A stretch of 35,487 nt of DNA from Microbacterium sp. 13-71-7 (GTDB lineage Bacteria; Actinomycetota; Actinomycetes; Actinomycetales; Microbacteriaceae), in contig NZ_NCKN01000007.1 of the NCBI RefSeq assembly GCF_002257455.1, positions 1-35,487 on the forward strand, read 5' to 3'. Below, in pieces: positions 8,522 to 16,408 of this stretch. The notes under the pieces were generated by a model that was not told where the DNA came from, searched no databases, and saw only the letters and a list, made by a program, of their open reading frames with translations. The number at the start of each line of letters is the position of its first letter. Position 1 is the stretch's first letter. The position numbers and the translations under genes are program-made.

Positions 8522-9814
8522 TCATGCCCCGTAGGCGACGGATGGGCGAGCGCGCCCGCGGAAGGTGTGGAAGAGCACCACGGTGAGGGCGATGAGAGCG
8601 GGCGCACCGCCGGCGAGCAGGAAGGTGATCTCGCCACCCAGCGCGTGCACTGCCCAGCCCGCGGCGAGCGCCCCCGCCGCCTGCATGCCGGTCATGCACA
8701 CGACGTAGAGCGACACCACTCGCCCGCGGATCGCGCCGTTGGCCGAGAGCTGGGTGAGGGAGTCGTTGCCGATCATGAAGGCGGTCCGCATCAGCATCGA
8801 CGCGACCAGTCCGACGACGAACAGCCCGGCGAAGGGCGCGAGCCCGGAGAACGCCCAGACCAGCCCAGAGCCCGCGAGCAGCAGCGCGCTGTCGCGGAGG
8901 CGCAGCTGCCGCCGACGTGCCGCCAGCAGGCTGCCCAGCAGAGCACCGACCGCCGACGCCGTCTGGAACAGGGTGTAGCCGAGCGTGCCGAGGCCATAGC
9001 GCTCGTTCGCCGACCAGGCCATGAGGATCGACGCCGTGAGCGCGAAGAACGCGAGCGATGAGATCAGCAGCAGGGCGGTGCGGATCTCCGGCTTGCGCCG
9101 CACGTAGTGGATGGCCTCTCGTATCTGCCCCCGCCGGGCGGCGACCTTGATCGCCGGGTGCAGCGCGGAGCGCCGGATCCCGAGCAGCATCACGATGCCC
9201 GCGAGCGGCCCGACGGGCGCCGCCACGAGCGCCCATCCGGATCCGATGATCGCGACGAGACCGGCCGTGAGCAGGGCGCCGAGGATCCCGGCGAGCTGCT
9301 GCACCGCGGCGTTCAGACTCATCGCGTTGGGCAGCGCGCGGGTGCCGACGACCTGTACGAGCAGTACCGCGCGGGCCGGTGCCTCGAACGCCGCCGCGAC
9401 GCCGAGCAGAAGGGAGGAGGCGACGATCAGCGGCACGCCGGCCGCGCCGAGGATCGCCGGCACGCCCAGGCAGAGTGCCGCCAGCACCACGACGAGCTGG
9501 GTCAGCACGACCGTCCGCCGCGGTGCGAAGCGGTCGCTGAGCACCCCTCCCCACGGTCCGAGCACGATGGACGGCAGCAGCTGCGACGCGACGACCAGAG
9601 CGACGAGGCCGACATCGCCGGTGAGCTCGATCATCAGCGAATCCGTGGCCAGCCGCGCCAGCCATCCCGCTGCGGAGGTCGCCGCGAGGCCGGCGAAGTA
9701 GAGCCGGAAGTTCGCCTCCTGCAGCGCCGCGAAGGTCGCGCGGAAAGTCGGTCGGGTCGCGAGCACCGGCAGCGGCTCGGTGATCGGATGATCCACGGCC
9801 GACACGGAAGACAT
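8522..9814 (-). CDS. MFS transporter, EntS-like exporter
   Basis: Major facilitator of about 430 residues with 10-12 hydrophobic segments. It resembles the MFS_3/EntS group (N-F-R-L-Y-F-A-G near the N-terminus, the loop motif G-G-V-L-S-D-R-F-A-P-R-R after the second segment, and R-G-R-V-V-S-L-Y in the second half). Such proteins usually export siderophores, drugs or similar small molecules; the substrate is unknown here. The start at 9814 (M-S-S-V-S-A) is preferred because the family begins close to it, but an in-frame ATG at 9865 would add 17 residues and cannot be excluded. It is divergent from a LysR regulator, which probably controls it. Confidence 0.88.
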   Translation of the reverse strand: MSSVSAVDHPITEPLPVLATRPTFRATFAALQEANFRLYFAGLAATSAAGWLARLATDSLMIELTGDVGLVALVVASQLLPSIVLGPWGGVLSDRFAPRRTVVLTQLVVVLAALCLGVPAILGAAGVPLIVASSLLLGVAAAFEAPARAVLLVQVVGTRALPNAMSLNAAVQQLAGILGALLTAGLVAIIGSGWALVAAPVGPLAGIVMLLGIRRSALHPAIKVAARRGQIREAIHYVRRKPEIRTALLLISSLAFFALTASILMAWSANERYGLGTLGYTLFQTASAVGALLGSLLAARRRQLRLRDSALLLAGSGLVWAFSGLAPFAGLFVVGLVASMLMRTAFMIGNDSLTQLSANGAIRGRVVSLYVVCMTGMQAAGALAAGWAVHALGGEITFLLAGGAPALIALTVVLFHTFRGRARPSVAYGA

Positions 9815-9850
9815 GACCTCAACGGTACGGAGGACCACCCGATCACTCAC

Positions 9851-9877
9851 GATAATGATGGACATAACTGTTATCGG
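9851..9877. promoter_or_regulatory. Inverted repeats between MFS and LysR genes
   Basis: The divergent spacer holds CGATAA, 15 bases, TTATCG, and inside it ATAAC-T-GTTAT. Such AT-rich dyads in a LysR-target intergenic region are the usual form of a LysR binding site. It overlaps the alternative upstream start of the MFS gene. Assignment to this LysR protein is inferred from position. Confidence 0.5.
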
Positions 9878-9915
9878 ATCTGTGAATGAGCAGGACCTCG
9901 GCGGGAGGAACGAGC

Positions 9916-10800
9916 GTGTACGAGCCCGATCTGCTGCGCTGCTTCGTCGCCGTAGCCGAGAACCGCAGCTTCTCCGAGGCCGGGAGACAGCTCGGAATCA
10001 GCCAGCCCACCGTCAGCCAGCGGGTGCGACGCCTCGAGGAGCAGACCGGTCGCGCGCTCTTCGCCCGGGACACCCACAGCGTCGGCCTCACCGACGGCGG
10101 CGAGGCGATGCTCGCGTTCGCGCGCCGCGTCCTCGCCGTGCTCGATGAGGCGCACGCGTACTTCTCCGGCCCGGCGGAACGCGCCACGGTGCGTTTCGGC
10201 ACCGCTGACGACCTCGCCCTCACCCACCTGCCCGGGATCCTCCGCGATTTCCGCCGGAAGAACCCGCTCGTCGACGTCGAGATCACGGTCGGGCAGTCCG
10301 CCGCATTGGTCCGGCGCCTACGGGCCGGCGCGCTCGATCTCGTCTACGTGCGACAGGAGCCCGGGATCGCGGAGGGCCACGTGGTCCGGCGCGAGCAGCT
10401 GATCTGGAGTGCGCACCCGTCGCTGCGACTCGACCCGAGTGACGTGGTCCCCCTGGTCACGTATCCCCGACCGAGTCATTCTCGCGCCGCCGCGGTCGCC
10501 GCGCTCGAATCCGCGGGACGACGCTGGAAGGCGACCTGCACAGTCCGGGACATCGCCGGGGTCCTTGCCGGCGTCCGCGCAGGCCTCGGCGTCGCCGTCT
10601 TCCCCGGCGGGATGATGCCGCCCGATCTGGTCCGCGCGGACGCCACGCTCGGCCTCCCGCGGCTGGGCACCCTCGACTTCGCACTCATCGACGACCCGGC
10701 GGCTCCGCGTGCGCCGATCGAGGCGCTGAGCACGGCGATCATCGACTCCCACACCAACGAGGCCCGCCAGCTCCCCGGCACGCGTCCGCGGACCGATTGA
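9916..10800 (+). CDS. LysR family transcriptional regulator
   Basis: 294 residues, the normal LysR length. The N-terminal winged helix has L-L-R-C-F-V-A-V-A-E-N-R-S-F-S-E-A-G and I-S-Q-P-T-V-S-Q-R-V-R-R-L-E. A periplasmic-binding-protein-like effector domain follows (V-R-F-G-T-A-D-D at about residue 95, then a weaker second lobe with V-R-A-G-L-G-V-A-V-F-P). The GTG at 9916 is chosen because GGGAGGA lies about 6 bases upstream and the helix-turn-helix then begins at the usual distance; a start 30 bases earlier lacks a ribosome site. It is divergently transcribed from the MFS exporter. The effector is not predictable. Confidence 0.92.
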   Translation: MYEPDLLRCFVAVAENRSFSEAGRQLGISQPTVSQRVRRLEEQTGRALFARDTHSVGLTDGGEAMLAFARRVLAVLDEAHAYFSGPAERATVRFGTADDLALTHLPGILRDFRRKNPLVDVEITVGQSAALVRRLRAGALDLVYVRQEPGIAEGHVVRREQLIWSAHPSLRLDPSDVVPLVTYPRPSHSRAAAVAALESAGRRWKATCTVRDIAGVLAGVRAGLGVAVFPGGMMPPDLVRADATLGLPRLGTLDFALIDDPAAPRAPIEALSTAIIDSHTNEARQLPGTRPRTD

Positions 10801-10833
10801 CGACAGGACCGGGATCCGGGTCAGGGCCCCGGT

Positions 10834-11760
10834 TCACGGAAGGACTGAGTCGCCCAGGGCCTTCGCGAGGCCGGTGATGTCGGCCGGGCCGTATCCGCAG
10901 CAGCCGCCGAGGTAGCGGGCGCCGGCCGCGACCCATCCGCCGATCAGCGCGTGGTCGACGGTGTGCCCCTGCGACCAGGATTTGGCGACGCTGTCCCAGA
11001 CGCCGCCGCGGTTCGGGTACGCGACACCAGGAAGGCCTGTGACCTGCACCGACGTCGTGATCGCTCCGAGCACGTCCGCCTGGTCCGAGCAGTTGACCCC
11101 CGCGGCGATCAGCGCGGACGAGTCCGCGAGAGCGGCGTAGGCGTCGGCGAGCGGCTGACCGGCGCAGGTGGCCGTCCCGCGCACCGAGTAGCTGAACCAG
11201 GCCGGAAGCCCGAGGTCGTCGAGCAGGGCGACCAGCACGACCGCCTCCTCGACATCCGGGATCGTCTCCACGGCGAACAGGTCGGGTCCGGCCTCCGCGA
11301 GCAGTTCCAGCCGCGGGGCGTGGAAGTCCCGCAGCCGGGCCGCGGAGAGCCCGTAGCCGCCGCGATACTCCGAGCCGTCGCCGAGCACGGCGCCGTACGG
11401 GCCGACGGACGCCGCGACCCGCAGTCCGGGGCGGAGCGAGGCGACCTCGTCGCGCACCTCGCAGGCGATCGTCACTCCTCGGCGGATCAGAGCACGGGCC
11501 TGGTCGTCATCGAATCCCGCGGCGAGGAACCCGCGCTCGCTGGCCTGATACGTCGCGGTGGTCGCGACGTCCGCCCCTGCCGCGAAGAAGTCCCGGTGCG
11601 CCCGGGCGATCCGCTCCGGCTCGTCCGCGAGCAGTCGCGCGGTCCACAGCGCACCGTCCACGACGGCCCCCTGCTGCTCGAGGGCCGTCGACAGGCCGCC
11701 GTCCAGGATCGTGACGGGCGGCAGCCGCTCCGCGCCGCTCGCAGACACTCCAGGGGTCAT
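10834..11760 (-). CDS. mmuM: Homocysteine S-methyltransferase
   Basis: Zinc enzyme that transfers a methyl group from S-methylmethionine (or the wrong-handed S-adenosylmethionine) to homocysteine, giving methionine. At 308 residues it is family length. The zinc-binding cysteines are visible in G-V-N-C-S-D and G-G-C-C-G-Y-G-P, and the N-terminal I-L-D-G-G-L-S-T and T-A-T-Y-Q-A-S motifs are typical. The ATG at 11760 has GAGGGAG about 10 bases upstream. Immediately before it is a 3-codon frame, ATGACGCGATGA, whose stop overlaps the real start; this may be chance. It is divergent from an IclR gene. In this window it belongs to an amino-acid-metabolism neighbourhood. Confidence 0.92.
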   Translation of the reverse strand: MTPGVSASGAERLPPVTILDGGLSTALEQQGAVVDGALWTARLLADEPERIARAHRDFFAAGADVATTATYQASERGFLAAGFDDDQARALIRRGVTIACEVRDEVASLRPGLRVAASVGPYGAVLGDGSEYRGGYGLSAARLRDFHAPRLELLAEAGPDLFAVETIPDVEEAVVLVALLDDLGLPAWFSYSVRGTATCAGQPLADAYAALADSSALIAAGVNCSDQADVLGAITTSVQVTGLPGVAYPNRGGVWDSVAKSWSQGHTVDHALIGGWVAAGARYLGGCCGYGPADITGLAKALGDSVLP

Positions 11761-11798
11761 CGCGTCATCGCTCCCTCTTCGCCCGGCTGGGATCCGCG

Positions 11799-11827
11799 TG
11801 AGACCGGATACGGCGGTCGAGTACGCT
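11799..11827 (+). promoter_or_regulatory. Possible leaderless promoter of IclR gene
   Basis: TGAGAC (11799-11804), 17 bases, TACGCT (11822-11827), then 6 bases to the ATG at 11834. There is no Shine-Dalgarno sequence before that ATG, which fits a leaderless message. The -35 is a weak match, so this is tentative. Confidence 0.4.
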
Positions 11828-11833
11828 CGTGCC

Positions 11834-12643
11834 ATGCCGACCGCCGAAGATCTCGCCCAGGTCAGGACCAGCATGGGCCGCGGCTTCGACGTCCTCTCCG
11901 CGCTCGCCGAGCTCCTGTCCGACTCCCCCGCCGGCGCCACGGTCCAGGACGTCGCGCAGACGCTCGGTCGCGAGCGCTCGCAGGTCTCCCGGACGCTGTC
12001 CGCGCTCGCCGACCAGGGTCTCGTGGTGCGCGGAGAGGACCACCGCTACCGCCTCAGCTGGGGCTGGTACGCGGCCGCGCAGGATCTGACCGACCGACGC
12101 ATGCGCACCACGGGCCTTGAGGTGCTCGACGAGCTCGCCACGTCGGTCGGCGAGGCGTGCTTCCTCGGCATCCTGCAGGGCGACAGCACGCTGACGATCG
12201 TGGAGAGCATCCCGGCGGGATCGCGCATGATCGGGTCCTGGATCGGCCGCGCCTATCCGGCGTTCTGCAGCGACGCCGGCCAGGCCGTGCTGTGGGACGC
12301 GAGCGACGACGAGGTGCGCACGGTGTTCGCCCGCACCTCGTTCACCAGCACCGGCCCGAACGCGCCCGCGTCGGCGGAGGACTTCCTCGCCCGCCTGCAC
12401 ACGGCCAGGGAGCGCGGATACGCGATCGTGGATCAGGAGGCCGAGCCCGGCCTCTACTCGGTGTCGGCCCCGGTGTGGGACTTCCGGGGCGAGACTGCGG
12501 CCGCCGTCCAGATCGTCGGCGAGCGCCAGACGCTGCACCCGCGCACGACGGAGCTCGCGGCGGCCTGCGTCGCGGCGGCGGAGGCGCTTTCGGCCGCACT
12601 CGGAGCACCCGGCGGGCGCCGGGACCCGCACCGGGCTCACTGA
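11834..12643 (+). CDS. IclR family transcriptional regulator
   Basis: 269 residues. An N-terminal winged helix (R-G-F-D-V-L-S-A-L-A-E-L-L, then V-Q-D-V-A-Q-T-L-G-R-E-R-S-Q-V-S-R-T-L-S-A-L) is followed by an IclR effector domain (G-E-A-C-F-L-G-I-L-Q-G-D, Y-P-A-F-C-S-D-A-G-Q-A-V-L, and G-Y-A-I-V-D-Q-E). The ATG at 11834 fits a leaderless start. Its 3' end overlaps the tail of a second, broken IclR gene by 7 bases in convergent orientation. It is divergent from mmuM, which it may regulate; the ligand is unknown. Confidence 0.9.
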   Translation: MPTAEDLAQVRTSMGRGFDVLSALAELLSDSPAGATVQDVAQTLGRERSQVSRTLSALADQGLVVRGEDHRYRLSWGWYAAAQDLTDRRMRTTGLEVLDELATSVGEACFLGILQGDSTLTIVESIPAGSRMIGSWIGRAYPAFCSDAGQAVLWDASDDEVRTVFARTSFTSTGPNAPASAEDFLARLHTARERGYAIVDQEAEPGLYSVSAPVWDFRGETAAAVQIVGERQTLHPRTTELAAACVAAAEALSAALGAPGGRRDPHRAH

Positions 12644-13388
12644 CCGCTCGCGGCGGCGCTGAGCCGGTCGCCGACCTCGCGCAGCGCCGTCAGCGCCGCA
12701 CGCGTTCGGCGAGAGCTCTGAGGGGCGCCACTGACCGCGATCGACGCCACGATCCCCGAGCGCCCGAACACCGGGAGCGCGAACTCGACGACGCCTTCCG
12801 CGTACTCGTCGACGGCGGAGATCACCCCGGCGGTCCTGTCGCGTTCGAGGAGAGCGTGCACCTCACCGATCGTGCGTGCCGCCGCGGGTCCTCCGACGCC
12901 GACGAACTGGACGTCCTGGAGCAGCCGGGCGAGCTCATCCCGGGGGTGGTCCCAGAGCAGCGCACGGCCGGCGCCGGTGCACCAGATCGGGTGACCGCCC
13001 CGTACCGGGTGGACAGGTCGGTCGCGCCGACGCCCGTCTCGGCGCGCAGCACGAGCGCCGCCGCGCCGTCCGCGGCGCAGATCCGTGCGGTCATCCGCAG
13101 CGTCGACGCCAGCGTCCGCAGCTCCTGCCGCGCGCCCTTCAGCCACGGGGCGTCGAGGGCGGCCGCGATGCCGAAGTAGGCGTCGCCGGCGCGGAGGACG
13201 GCATCCTCGTCGCGCTGCAGGAACCGCAGCGCGCGCAGCTCCTGGGTGAGGCGCGAGACGCGGCTGCGTTCGATCCCCGTGGCGTCGGCGAGACGGGAGG
13301 CGTTGTACCCGGATCGTCCGGCCTGCTCGCGCGCGACGGCCGATCCGAGCAGCGCCAGGCCCTGCGACAGCGATGAGGGAGCCGACAT
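12637..13388 (-). pseudogene. IclR family regulator, frameshifted
   Basis: Two minus-strand frames together make one IclR protein. The first encodes M-S-A-P-S-S-L-S-Q-G through the winged helix (A-D-A-T-G-I-E-R-S-R-V-S-R-L) to L-S-T-R-Y-G-A. The second continues with G-H-P-I-W-C-T-G-A-G-R-A-L-L-W-D-H-P to the stop at 12637. The switch lies at about 12994-13001 in the run GGGGCGG and needs one extra base, or a -1 slip, to rejoin. The joined product would be about 250 residues, exactly the family length. The ATG at 13388 has GGGGAGG about 5 bases upstream; an ATG at 13475 overlapping the racemase stop (ATGA) is an alternative. This could be a true pseudogene, a sequencing error, or less likely programmed frameshifting. 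It was probably cotranscribed with the racemase and permease and regulated them. Confidence 0.8.
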
Positions 13389-13471
13389 CCTGCCTCCCCG
13401 GTTGCTGCGCCGTTCTCCGGATGCGGCGGCTCCGGATCCGGGTCCGGCCAGCCTATCCGGCGCCTCCGCGA

Positions 13472-14599
13472 TCATGTCGCCTCCCGCTCCGCCCGTGCGC
13501 GCCGCGGGAGGAGGCGACCCCACGCGGTGTACAGGTCCGCGGCGATCTGCCCCGATGCCTCCTCGAGGTCCCGTGCGAGGATCGCGCCGCCGTCCTGTTC
13601 GCCCGCCAGGACGACCTCGTCTGCGATCCGCGCTTCGGGAACAGCGGTGACGTCGAGCACCAGGGAGTTCATGGCGAGCCTGTCGACGACGGGGACCCGC
13701 TGCCCCCGCACCAGCGCATGGGCGCGCCCTCCGAGCACCCGGTGGAAGCCGTCCGCATATCCGAGCGGGACGACGGCGAGACGCGCCGCGTCCGCGATCC
13801 GGTGGGTGCGGTCGTAACCGACCGTGCTGCCGGCGGGGTAGGTGTTGATCGCGGCGATCCGGGAGACCAGCCGCAGCGCCGGACGGAGCCCTGACACCGG
13901 AGCGGCCGTGTCCCCGTAGAGCGCCGCTCCCACGCGCACGAGGTCGAACCTCGACGACGCGACCGTGAGCGCCGCATAGGAGGTCGCGCAATGCCGCTCG
14001 AGGTCGGGCGCCCCGCCGAGCAGGCCGACGGCCTCGGCGGACTGCGCACGGAACACCTCGGCTCCTGCGGCGACGTCCGCCTCGTCCTCGCAGGGGAAGT
14101 GGGAGCAGACGCCGATCGGCTGCAGCCCGGCGAGCTCACCGATCCCGGCGAGCTCCGCCCTGCCGCGCCCGCCGCCGAGCTCGACGCCGTCACGGCTGAG
14201 TCCGGTCGAGTTCAGGGAGACGTGCACGGGGATCCTCCTCCCCGTGGCGCGCGCGGCCGCATCGATCTCCCGCGCGTGCGCGAGGCCGCCCGCCCACTCC
14301 TCGACGCCCGCTGACACGGCGTCCTCGATCTCATCGCGAAGCGCCGTGCGCAGCCGCATGATGCGACCCCGGAATCCGAGCCCGCGGGCGCGGCTCGCCT
14401 CCTCGTTCGAGGTGACGCCGATCGCGGTGACGCCCGCGTTCATGAGGACCGGGAGGACGAGGTCGACGCCGTGCCCGTAGGCGTCGGCCTTCACCACACC
14501 GCACAGCGGCGTCGCGGAGCCGATCGCCTTCCGGACGACCTCGACGTTGTGCGCGATCGCGTCGAGGTCGACCTCGATCCATCCCGGCCCGAGGGTCAT
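13472..14599 (-). CDS. Alanine racemase family protein, broad-specificity (Bsr) type
   Basis: Fold-III PLP racemase of 375 residues. The PLP lysine is K38 in V-V-K-A-D-A-Y-G-H-G, and the second catalytic base is Y262 in V-G-Y-D-R-T-H. In place of the alanine-racemase T-G-M-N-R-x-G segment it has S-L-N-S-T-G-L-S-R-D-G-V-E-L, and the active-site segment reads Y-P-A-G-S-T-V-G-Y-D-R-T. Both features resemble broad-spectrum amino acid racemases rather than cell-wall Alr. No signal peptide is seen, so a cytoplasmic enzyme is expected, unlike the exported Bsr of Gram-negatives. The ATG at 14599 overlaps the permease stop (ATGA), tying it to amino acid uptake and suggesting a catabolic role on an imported amino acid. 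Substrate range is inferred. Confidence 0.85.
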   Translation of the reverse strand: MTLGPGWIEVDLDAIAHNVEVVRKAIGSATPLCGVVKADAYGHGVDLVLPVLMNAGVTAIGVTSNEEASRARGLGFRGRIMRLRTALRDEIEDAVSAGVEEWAGGLAHAREIDAAARATGRRIPVHVSLNSTGLSRDGVELGGGRGRAELAGIGELAGLQPIGVCSHFPCEDEADVAAGAEVFRAQSAEAVGLLGGAPDLERHCATSYAALTVASSRFDLVRVGAALYGDTAAPVSGLRPALRLVSRIAAINTYPAGSTVGYDRTHRIADAARLAVVPLGYADGFHRVLGGRAHALVRGQRVPVVDRLAMNSLVLDVTAVPEARIADEVVLAGEQDGGAILARDLEEASGQIAADLYTAWGRLLPRRARAEREAT

Positions 14600-16131
14600 C
14601 GCCGGTGGCCTGCGAGCGGCTCCTCGGCGGCAGGATCCTCGCCGACCTCGACCGGAGCCTCCTCCGAGACCACGACCGCCGCCTTCGCCCCGCGACGCCC
14701 GTAGCGCCACCAGAAGAACAGGTAGCAGAGGCCGACGAAGGGGATGCCGAAGTACAGCGCCGCGATCTGGTTGGGATCGAACGCGATCGCGATCACCGAG
14801 ATGAGCAGCAGCACGAAGGCCACGATCGGGAGGATGGGGAAGAGCGGCGTCCGGTAGGGCAGCGTCGACAGGTCGCCGCCGCGGCGGAGGAAGGCGCGCC
14901 GGTGGAAGAACTGCGACGCCACGATCGACATCCACACCGCGACGACCGCGAAGCCCGCGATCGAGACCAGCGCGAGGTACACGGTCTCCGCCGCGATGAC
15001 GCTGGACAGCAGCGAGACGAGGCCGAGCGCCATGCTGACGCTCAGTGCCACGATCGGGATCCCGCGCCGGGTGAGCCGCGTGAACGACCGCGGGGCGTGT
15101 CCCTCCTCCGCGAGCGAGAACAGCATCCGCGCGCAGGAGAACAGGCCGCTGTTGCCGGCGGAGAGCAGGGCCGTGATGATGACGAAGTTCATGATGTCCG
15201 GCGCGAAAGGCACGCCGGCGTACGCGAAGACGTCCACGAACGGACTGCTGGTGACGCTCGCCTTGTCATAGGGCAGGATCGCGGCGATGACCGTGATCGA
15301 CCCCACGAAAAGGACCAGCAGTCGCAGCACCGTGGACTTCAGCGCGCGCGGGATGTTCTTGCCCGGATCCTTCGTCTCGCCGGCGGCCACCCCGATCAGC
15401 TCGGATCCGCTGAACGCGTAGAAGACGGCGAGCGAGGTCATCAGGACTCCGCCGACGCCGCCGGGGAAGAGCCCGTGCGGGGTCGCGAAGTTGCTGAACA
15501 GCACGGCGCCGGGGTGCGTGTCCGAAAGCGGGGTGAAGCCGAAGATCGCCGCCCCGCCGAGCACGATCAGCGCGACGATCGCGACGACCTTGATGAGCGA
15601 GAACCAGAACTCGGTCTCGCCGAAGACGCGCGCCGAGATCGCATTGATGGAGAACAGCACGGCGGCGAAGATGAGGCACCAGACCCAAACCTGCACGCCG
15701 GGGAACCAGCGCTGCATGAGGATCCCGGCGGCGGTGAACTCGGATCCGAGCGCCACCACCCAGCACAGCCAGTACAGCCAGGCCGTGGTGAACCCCGTGG
15801 CGGGGCCGATCGAGCGCGCGGCGTAGATGTGGAACGCGCCGGAGACCGGGTACGCGGTCGCGAGCTCGCCGAGGCACGCCATCACCAGGTAGACGACGAG
15901 CGCGCCGATGAGGTACGCGATGATGGCGCCGAGCGGACCCGCCTGGCTGATCGTGTAGCCGGAGCTGAGGAACAGCCCGGATCCGATCACGCCGCCCAGG
16001 GCGATCATGATCAGGTGTCGCGCGTCCATGGAGCGCTGCAGTCGTCGCAGCGGCACCTGGGTGGCGGTGGTGTGGGGCATGGCGTTGGGCAGCGCCTTCT
16101 CCCCGGGAAGTGGGCTCATGATGTCTCGCAT
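14596..16131 (-). CDS. Amino acid permease, APC superfamily (AAT family)
   Basis: Integral membrane amino acid/proton symporter, 511 residues with about 12 membrane segments. The first segment has the family motif I-A-L-G-G-V-I-G-S-G-L-F-L-S-S-G; E-L-A-T-A-Y-P-V-S-G-A-F follows the second, and G-S-E-L-I-G-V-A-A-G-E is in the sixth region. These are hallmarks of the AAT group (LysP/ProY/YifK-like). The C-terminal tail is charged and cytoplasmic. The start is uncertain: ATGs at 16131, 16119 and 16080 are all in frame and none has a strong ribosome site. It is translationally coupled to the racemase downstream and divergent from homoserine dehydrogenase. The substrate could be homoserine or a related amino acid, by context only. 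Confidence 0.9.
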   Translation of the reverse strand: MRDIMSPLPGEKALPNAMPHTTATQVPLRRLQRSMDARHLIMIALGGVIGSGLFLSSGYTISQAGPLGAIIAYLIGALVVYLVMACLGELATAYPVSGAFHIYAARSIGPATGFTTAWLYWLCWVVALGSEFTAAGILMQRWFPGVQVWVWCLIFAAVLFSINAISARVFGETEFWFSLIKVVAIVALIVLGGAAIFGFTPLSDTHPGAVLFSNFATPHGLFPGGVGGVLMTSLAVFYAFSGSELIGVAAGETKDPGKNIPRALKSTVLRLLVLFVGSITVIAAILPYDKASVTSSPFVDVFAYAGVPFAPDIMNFVIITALLSAGNSGLFSCARMLFSLAEEGHAPRSFTRLTRRGIPIVALSVSMALGLVSLLSSVIAAETVYLALVSIAGFAVVAVWMSIVASQFFHRRAFLRRGGDLSTLPYRTPLFPILPIVAFVLLLISVIAIAFDPNQIAALYFGIPFVGLCYLFFWWRYGRRGAKAAVVVSEEAPVEVGEDPAAEEPLAGHRR

Positions 16132-16154
16132 TCGAAGGGTGTGGGGGTGAGACG

Positions 16155-16187
16155 AACATCTGCGTGCTATATCACCACATCAATGTG
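16155..16187. promoter_or_regulatory. Putative regulator site shared with lrp promoter region
   Basis: AACATCTGC, 3 bases, CTATAT, 3 bases, CACAT on the plus strand, followed by a short dyad CACAT-CA-ATGTG (16176-16187). A similarly ordered set of words, with different gaps, occurs on the minus strand at 19356-19382 in front of lrp. It lies in the 277-base permease-hom spacer, where the only other clear signal is the hom ribosome site. Confidence 0.4.
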
Positions 16188-16408
16188 CCGATGTCGCACG
16201 CAGTGTTTCCGGACATTACCGCGAGGAGTCCGCCCGCACAACCGTTCGCGGAGCCCGTCCGCCCCTGAGCGCCATTTCGGGCGAAACGTCATCGCGGCGG
16301 GCACAACGGCAGTGCGCTCGGACGATCGGGCAGGCGCGCACCGACACCCGGCCCGCTCAGGATGGATCGCGACCTGCCCATCCCTTCCGAGCATCGAAGG
16401 AGCACGAC

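Noticed and set aside
12994-13001. Programmed -1 frameshifting in the IclR gene
   Set aside because: GGGGCGG is not a canonical X-XXY-YYZ slippery site and no downstream pseudoknot was identified; mutation or sequencing error is simpler.
16188-16408. SAM or threonine-type riboswitch upstream of hom
   Set aside because: The leader has several GC-rich repeats but I could not match any riboswitch core or a terminator hairpin.
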